A DNA stretch of 6,442 nt from DTKY01 sp037440765 (GTDB taxonomy: Bacteria; Acidobacteriota; Terriglobia; Bryobacterales; Bryobacteraceae), in assembly GCA_037440765.1 (NCBI GenBank), contig JBBITL010000147.1, forward strand, positions 1 through 6,442, written 5' to 3'. Below are positions 1 to 4,364 of the stretch, piece by piece. Below the pieces are notes generated by a model. That model ran no database searches, was not told where the DNA came from, and saw only the letters and a program-made list of their open reading frames with translations. The first letter of the stretch is position 1. Each line of letters opens with the position of its first letter. The translations under genes were made by a program, and so were the position numbers.

Positions 1-128
1 AGGCGGGTGGCGCGGACTGGAAGATACAACCGGAGGACATCGCGGAGGTGGTCGCCATGGTCCTTCGGATGCCCGCCCGCACCATGGTCAGCCGCGTCGA
101 AATCCGTCCCTCCCGGCCCAGGACGTAA
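1..128 (+). CDS. C-terminal end of a short-chain dehydrogenase/reductase (SDR), 5' truncated by the window
   Basis: The reading frame beginning at base 3 gives 41 codons and stops at TAA 126-128. The visible tail contains DWKIQPEDIAEVVAMVLRMP, followed by a segment reading ARTMVSRVEIRPSRPRT. The pattern 'Q-P-E-D-I-A-x-x-V ... P-x-x-x-x-V-S-x-V-E-I-R-P' is the usual end of classical SDR oxidoreductases, where the last helix and strand close the Rossmann fold. SDRs are cytoplasmic NAD(P)-dependent oxidoreductases. The nucleotide-binding glycine motif and the Tyr-x-x-x-Lys catalytic pair would lie upstream, outside the window, so neither activity nor substrate can be named. The RNase R gene follows 38 bp downstream on the same strand with no visible terminator, so read-through is possible. 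I am confident of the family and have no information on the specific enzyme. Confidence 0.8.
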   Translation, partial: AGGADWKIQPEDIAEVVAMVLRMPARTMVSRVEIRPSRPRT

Positions 129-166
129 GCCGCGATACCATCGTCAGGCGTGCAGCCTTTTCTCCT

Positions 167-2017
167 ATGAGCGGGCTTGAGCGGCAAACCGTCGTGGGGG
201 AACTGCGGGTGCGGCGGCGGGGGAGCTATGTCATCCCGCATGGCGACCCGGCGGCGACCCGTATCGAGATCTCCGCGGGTCTCGAACTGCCCGCCAGAGT
301 CTCCTCTGACCGCATCGGCGCAGCCGCCCCAGCCGAGGACCTTGACGGGACCATCGTGGAAGTGGAACTCATCGAGCCGCACCGCGGCCGAGTCATCGAG
401 ATACTGGGCCGGCCCGGCGACTTCGGCATCGATGTCGAGATCGTCATTCGCAAACATCGCCTGCCTCACCGCTTCCCCGGCCCGGTTCTGGACCAGGCAG
501 CAAACCTCCCCTCCACCATTCCCGCCGGAGAGATCACGCGCCGGCGGGACTTCCGCTCGCTCGACGTGGTCACCATCGACGGCGAAACCGCCCGCGACTT
601 TGACGACGCCGTCCGGGTGGAAATGCTCCCCGGCGGAAACTACGCGCTCCAGGTGCACATCGCCGACGTGAGCCACTACGTGCGGCCCAACTCGCCCATT
701 GATCGGGAGGCCGCTCTGCGCGGCACCAGCGTCTATTTCCCGGACCGCGCCGTGCCGATGCTGCCGCTGGAGCTGTCGACCGGGATCTGCTCGCTGAAGC
801 CCAAGGTGGACCGGTTGGTCCTCTCAGTTCTGCTCGAAATAGATCACCGTGGCGAGGTGGTGGCGCAGGAGTTTACACGCGGCGTCATACGCAGCACCGA
901 GAGGCTCACCTACACCGCGGTCCATCTGCTGCTGGAAGGCGACCCCGGGCAGCGCGAGCGATACGCCCATCTGGCAGAACAACTGGAGCTCATGCGTGAG
1001 CTGGCGCAGGCGCTCAACCGCAGGCGGATGAGGCGGGGCTCGATCGACTTCGACCTTCCGGAGCCGCTTATAGAATTCGATGAGTGGGGCGAGATGACGG
1101 GCGTCACCCGCGCACCGCGCAACATCGCCCACCGCATCATCGAAGAATTCATGCTGGCTGCCAACGTTGCGGTGGCTTCACACCTGGAGACCGCCGGCAT
1201 TGCTTCCATCTTCCGGATACACGAGCCGCCCGAAGCCGAGCGCGTGCTGGAGTTCGAGGACATCGCCACGCGCTCCGGCTACTCGCTGGGCCTCGGCTCG
1301 ATGCCCGTAAAGCGCTTCCCGGTGGTGGACCGCAAGCGCGACGGCCGCAAGGTGCGCAAGGACCTGATCCTGGCCGACGAACGCCTGCGCATCTGCTCAC
1401 GCCACTATCAGGCCCTGCTGCGCAGGATCGAAGGCAAGCCGGAGGAGCGCCTGCTCAGCTACCTGATGCTGCGCAGCCTCAAGCAGGCGCGCTATTCGGC
1501 TGAGAACGCCGGCCACTTCGCACTTGCGGCCCCGACCTACACCCATTTCACGTCGCCCATACGGCGCTACCCGGATCTCATCGTCCACCGCATCCTGTCA
1601 TTCGCGCTGGATGGCAAGTCCGCGGCTCCGACGGACCTGGAGTCCATCGCCGCATACTCTTCTCTGGCCGAGCGGCGCGCCGCCGAGGCCGAACGCGAAC
1701 TGGTCGAGTGGAAGAAGATGAAGTTCATGATCGACCGGGTGGGCGACCAGTTCGAGGGACTCATCGTGAGCATGCACCGCTTCGGATTCTTCGTTGAACT
1801 GGCGGAACTGTTCGTGGAGGGACTGGTGCCCGTGGACACACTCACTGGAGACCGTTACACTTACCAGGAGAACGCGCGCCGGATCATCGGGGAACGGTCA
1901 AGGAAGGTGTTCTCGATCGGGGACACGGTCCAGGTCCGGCTGGACAGGGTGAACGCCGTGGAGCGCAAGCTCCAGTTTTCCGTCGCCAGGCCGGCTACGA
2001 TGACGCGCCCAGGGTAG
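167..2017 (+). CDS. rnr: Ribonuclease R (RNB-family 3'-5' exoribonuclease), N-terminally short form
   Basis: The 616-aa product is a processive, Mg-dependent 3'-to-5' exoribonuclease of the RNase II/R family, acting in the cytoplasm on structured RNA and in RNA quality control. Residues about 8-95 form a single degenerate cold-shock-like region. The RNB catalytic domain spans roughly 125-480. It carries the four metal-binding aspartates in TIDGETARDFDDAV (D138, D144, D146, D147), the EEFMLAANV segment (326-334), RIHEPP (350-355) and HFTSPIRRYPDLIVHR (460-475), which supplies the catalytic arginine region. An S1 RNA-binding domain covers about 526-606. E. coli RNase R is 813 aa. This protein lacks the N-terminal helix-turn-helix and first cold-shock domain, and also the long basic tail. 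ATG 167 is the only ATG/GTG/TTG in frame between the SDR stop and the conserved region, but it has no Shine-Dalgarno; a pyrimidine tract precedes it. The 3' end overlaps the convergent transporter gene by 23 bp. RNase II is the alternative name; the IRKH/LP linker and S1 sequence fit RNase R better. Confidence 0.93.
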   Translation: MSGLERQTVVGELRVRRRGSYVIPHGDPAATRIEISAGLELPARVSSDRIGAAAPAEDLDGTIVEVELIEPHRGRVIEILGRPGDFGIDVEIVIRKHRLPHRFPGPVLDQAANLPSTIPAGEITRRRDFRSLDVVTIDGETARDFDDAVRVEMLPGGNYALQVHIADVSHYVRPNSPIDREAALRGTSVYFPDRAVPMLPLELSTGICSLKPKVDRLVLSVLLEIDHRGEVVAQEFTRGVIRSTERLTYTAVHLLLEGDPGQRERYAHLAEQLELMRELAQALNRRRMRRGSIDFDLPEPLIEFDEWGEMTGVTRAPRNIAHRIIEEFMLAANVAVASHLETAGIASIFRIHEPPEAERVLEFEDIATRSGYSLGLGSMPVKRFPVVDRKRDGRKVRKDLILADERLRICSRHYQALLRRIEGKPEERLLSYLMLRSLKQARYSAENAGHFALAAPTYTHFTSPIRRYPDLIVHRILSFALDGKSAAPTDLESIAAYSSLAERRAAEAERELVEWKKMKFMIDRVGDQFEGLIVSMHRFGFFVELAELFVEGLVPVDTLTGDRYTYQENARRIIGERSRKVFSIGDTVQVRLDRVNAVERKLQFSVARPATMTRPG

Positions 2018-2039
2018 CGTTGTTGATGAGCGGCCTGGC
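1985..2039. terminator. Nested inverted repeat at the convergent gene ends, candidate bidirectional terminator
   Basis: GCCAGGCCG at 1985-1993 is the exact reverse complement of CGGCCTGGC at 2031-2039, giving a 9-bp GC-rich stem with a 37-nt loop. Inside it, GCTAC at 1994-1998 pairs with GTAGC at 2014-2018, and these five-mers contain the two TAG stop codons, 1995-1997 on the minus strand and 2015-2017 on the plus strand. The position, exactly where two genes converge and overlap, is what a shared terminator would occupy. No T-run follows on either side, so a classic intrinsic terminator is not demonstrated. The outer repeat is also coding on both sides, reading A-R-P in each protein, so the symmetry may be coincidental. 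Confidence 0.3.
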
Positions 2040-3266
2040 CCAGAAGCCCACGCCGAGAATCCAGGCCAGCGCCAGGTAGATTAGAAGCATTCCTGCGCGA
2101 AGACCCGCCAGGTCGCCTATCTGACCGATCAAGGCGGGCAGCACGGCCCCGCCGACGATCGCGGTGCACAGGATGCCGGCGAAAGCTCCGTGCGAGTGGC
2201 TGAGGGAGTTCAGGCCGAGCGAGAAGATCACCGGCCACATCACCGACAGAAAGGCGCCCATCGCGGGGAACGCGAGCACCGACACCCGGGCCGGGCCCGC
2301 GATGGCGGCCGTGAAGATGACGATCGCAGCGACCGTCATCCCGATCAGGACTTTCCTGCTGTCCAAAAGCTTGAGCAGAACCATGCCGGCCAAACAGGCC
2401 AGGGTCATCGCCCCCCAGAACCAGGAGACGGCAAGCGCGCCCGCGGTCCGGGGATCCAGTCCGTGGTAGGTGGCCAGGAACTGCGACATCCAGTTTGCCA
2501 GACCCTGCTCCAGGCCCACGTAGAGGAAGATGCTGACGAAATACAACCACACCACGGGCATGCGGAACAGTTGCCGGTGGCTGGTCCAGTTGCCGGCCCT
2601 TTCCGCCGCCGCAGGCTCGATGCGCGGAACCCGCGCCGCCGCCGTGACAACCAAAACAACAGCCCCGAGCAGAGCGAAGACCCAGTAAACCGAGACCCAG
2701 GGGAGATCGGCGGGCGTCACCCTCGAAAGAGCGCCGAGCCAGAATGGCCGCGGGGCCCCGGCGTTCAGGCTCAATACAAGGTGGGAGTACAGTTGCGGGG
2801 CGAGAAAGGACGCCGACCCGAAGACGAACTGCGCCAGCGCCGAGTTGAACGCGTAGTGCTCCTCGCCGCCCGACACGCGAAGCAGCGGATTGATGACGAC
2901 CTGCAACGCGGCCGAGCCGATCCCGATCAGGAAGAAGGAAACCAGCGCCGTGGCGTAGGAGGGCGCCGAGGGAAACAGCACTGCGCCCGCCAACAGGAGC
3001 GCGAGCGCGCCCAGCAGCACCTTCTTGGCCGAGGTGCGGTCACCCAGCATGCCCGCGGGGATGGAGACCAGCCCGTAGGACAGGAAGAAGGCGAAGGGCA
3101 GCAGGCCCGCGGCGGCCAGGCTCAGGTTGAAGCTGCGGATGGTCTCCGGGATCAGCGGCCCCATGATGTTGGTCAGCAGCGAGATCAGGAAGAACAGCAC
3201 CAGCACCAGCAGCATCAGCCTCCGGCTGCGGTGCTGGCGGGTGAGGGGCGGCGCGGCTGCCGTCAT
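1995..3266 (-). CDS. Major facilitator superfamily sugar permease, FHS (FucP/GluP/NagP-like) family
   Basis: The 423-aa inner-membrane protein is very hydrophobic, with about twelve likely transmembrane segments. A basic cytoplasmic N-terminus (TRQHRSRR) is followed by TM1 at about 17-36. FHS hallmarks are visible: FFLSYGLVSIPAGMLGDR (60-77), the family's SYG...PAG loop; GIGSAALQVVINPLLR (115-130), matching the TM4 'G..ILQVAANP' motif; YVGLEQGLANWMSQFL (249-264); and MWPVIFSLGLNSLSHS (343-358) with IVGGAVLPALIGQIGD (370-385). The family imports sugars such as fucose, glucose/galactose or GlcNAc by proton symport. E. coli FucP has a proton-coupling Glu at the position of Q122; as I recall, Gln there is common in GluP-like members, so the substrate is unlikely to be fucose. 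The start was chosen at ATG 3266 because it overlaps the upstream SIS stop as ATGA and begins the conserved region; a weak AAGGTG lies 11 nt upstream. The open frame extends further 5' but only as a shadow of the SIS gene. An amino-sugar substrate is inferred from the neighbour. Confidence 0.88.
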   Translation of the reverse strand: MTAAAPPLTRQHRSRRLMLLVLVLFFLISLLTNIMGPLIPETIRSFNLSLAAAGLLPFAFFLSYGLVSIPAGMLGDRTSAKKVLLGALALLLAGAVLFPSAPSYATALVSFFLIGIGSAALQVVINPLLRVSGGEEHYAFNSALAQFVFGSASFLAPQLYSHLVLSLNAGAPRPFWLGALSRVTPADLPWVSVYWVFALLGAVVLVVTAAARVPRIEPAAAERAGNWTSHRQLFRMPVVWLYFVSIFLYVGLEQGLANWMSQFLATYHGLDPRTAGALAVSWFWGAMTLACLAGMVLLKLLDSRKVLIGMTVAAIVIFTAAIAGPARVSVLAFPAMGAFLSVMWPVIFSLGLNSLSHSHGAFAGILCTAIVGGAVLPALIGQIGDLAGLRAGMLLIYLALAWILGVGFWARPLINNATLGASS

Positions 3267-4294
3267 TCGATGGTGGTCACCTTCGAGAGGCGCACAAAGG
3301 CGCCCGGCTCGCGCCCGTCGCGTCTGGCCAGAGCCAGCGACAGCATCTGGATAGGGAGGATCTCCAGCAGCGGCAGCGTCTCGTCGTCTTCGGACGCTAC
3401 GCGGAACACGTCCAGATCCGCGTCTCTTCCTATCCAAGCGACACTCCCGCCCCCGGCTGAGATGTCGTCCGCCAGCCGGCGGTTCAAGTCCATGGTCTGA
3501 GGGTCGCCGGCGAACATGCACACCTGCAAGCCGGGCCGCACCATTTCCAGGGGTCCATGACGAAAGGCCGCGCTGCTCATCCCTTCGGCCGGAAAGTGGG
3601 TCGCCTCCTTGAGAAGGAGACCGCCAGTCGCCGTCGAGGCAAGGGAGCGGCCACGCCCCACCAGGAACACGTGATCGACTCCGTCCAGTACGGGCGCGAG
3701 CGAGCGGACGTGGGCGGCCCAGCCGGCAAGGTACTCCGCCATGGCTGCGCAACCCCTTCGGAACCGGTTCAGGCTCTGAGACCGGTCAGCCCCCGTGAGG
3801 ACGGCGCCGAGCCAGTCCAGGGCTGCCAGGGATGAGACATAGGTCTTGGTGGACACCGTGGATTCGCAGCCGGCCCGCGTCTCCACGGCGAACAGCGATT
3901 CCCGCGCCAGCGGCGAGGTGGCCGTGTTGGTCACGCCGACAACCGCCGCCTTGCCCCTGGCGGCTTCGAGCAACCGCACCACCTCGACGCTCTCGCCGGA
4001 CTGCGAGACGACCACCAGGAGATTGTCCGGCGCCATCAGGGCCGTCATGTAGTGAAGAAGCTCCGACGTCTCAACCCGCAGCGATGGAATCCCGCTGGCG
4101 ATCAGGCGCAGATGCAGCGGGGTGAGCGCGTGGAACGAAGCGCCCATTCCAGTGAGGACAGCCGTGCGGAAGCGGGGGGCGGCTGGCACGGCCGATGCCT
4201 CCAGTCCGTCGAGCGTATCGGAGAGCGCGGCCGGCTGATCCAGAATATCGCGCACGTACCTGAAGCCGGCGAGTTGTTCGATTGAGATCATCAT
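3263..4294 (-). CDS. Double-SIS-domain sugar-phosphate isomerase/deaminase, GlmS isomerase-like (NagB-II type)
   Basis: The 343-aa cytoplasmic protein has two SIS (sugar isomerase) domains and no glutaminase domain. SIS 1 shows TGMGAS (48-53), SQSGES (97-102), TNTATSPLA (122-130) and ESTVSTKTYVSS (144-155). SIS 2 shows VGRGRSLASTATGGLLLKEA (212-231), PAEGMSSAAFRHGP (235-248) and the C-terminal LSKVTTIE. These match the isomerase half of glucosamine-6-phosphate synthase. Counterparts of its catalytic Glu, His and Lys appear to be E230, H246 and K338. Stand-alone proteins of this type convert phosphorylated amino sugars, for example GlcN-6-P to Fru-6-P plus ammonia (NagB-II) or the AgaS reaction. 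The choice among these is inference. ATG 4294 and ATG 4291 are adjacent in-frame starts, preceded by a weak GGGCGGCTGGGA; neither is clearly favoured. The stop overlaps the FHS permease start by 4 nt, implying translational coupling. The length agrees with other family members and there is no sign of truncation. Confidence 0.88.
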   Translation of the reverse strand: MMISIEQLAGFRYVRDILDQPAALSDTLDGLEASAVPAAPRFRTAVLTGMGASFHALTPLHLRLIASGIPSLRVETSELLHYMTALMAPDNLLVVVSQSGESVEVVRLLEAARGKAAVVGVTNTATSPLARESLFAVETRAGCESTVSTKTYVSSLAALDWLGAVLTGADRSQSLNRFRRGCAAMAEYLAGWAAHVRSLAPVLDGVDHVFLVGRGRSLASTATGGLLLKEATHFPAEGMSSAAFRHGPLEMVRPGLQVCMFAGDPQTMDLNRRLADDISAGGGSVAWIGRDADLDVFRVASEDDETLPLLEILPIQMLSLALARRDGREPGAFVRLSKVTTIE

Positions 4295-4364
4295 TCCCAG
4301 CCGCCCATGATATCATCACGGATTTTTTGACGGCACAAACGCGCGGCTCCTGCGTATCTACGGT
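4295..4364. promoter_or_regulatory. Divergent intergenic control region between the SIS gene and the DUF5916 gene
   Basis: These 70 bp separate two divergently read genes and must carry, or lie beside, both promoters. The stretch 4306-4330 is distinctly AT-rich in a GC-rich window and includes a T6 run at 4323-4328. Possible elements seen by eye are TTGAGA (4282-4287, inside the SIS start region) with CATGAT (4306-4311) at 18-bp spacing for the plus strand, and TATCAT read leftward at 4312-4307 as a -10 for the SIS gene, which would leave a very short leader. TTGACG (4327-4332) resembles a -35 but has no good -10 at normal spacing. None of these is convincing alone. Confidence 0.35.
4307..4316. 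promoter_or_regulatory. 10-bp perfect palindrome, possible operator
   Basis: ATGATATCAT reads identically on both strands. It sits 12 bp upstream of the SIS start and about 48 bp upstream of the divergent GTG start, where a dimeric regulator could control both genes. A perfect 10-mer palindrome is expected in about 1 of 1,000 positions by chance, so roughly a 6-7% chance exists of one in this 70-bp gap. No regulator gene is visible in the window to pair with it. Confidence 0.2.

Noticed and set aside
3173..3222. CAG/CAC-rich imperfect trinucleotide repeat
   Set aside because: It encodes the Leu/Val-rich first transmembrane segment of the permease on the minus strand, so the pattern follows from codon use and is not an independent repeat.
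2190..3500. 436-codon plus-strand open frame opposite the FHS permease and SIS genes
   Set aside because: The translation is a low-complexity mix of Arg, Gln, Glu, Gly and His antisense to two well-supported genes, crossing their boundary. It is a shadow frame.
3267..3752. N-terminal extension of the permease frame upstream of ATG 3266
   Set aside because: The extension lies within the SIS gene, is Arg/Gly/Pro-rich, does not resemble a membrane transporter, and would precede the normal basic N-terminus and TM1. The ATGA overlap start explains the gene better.
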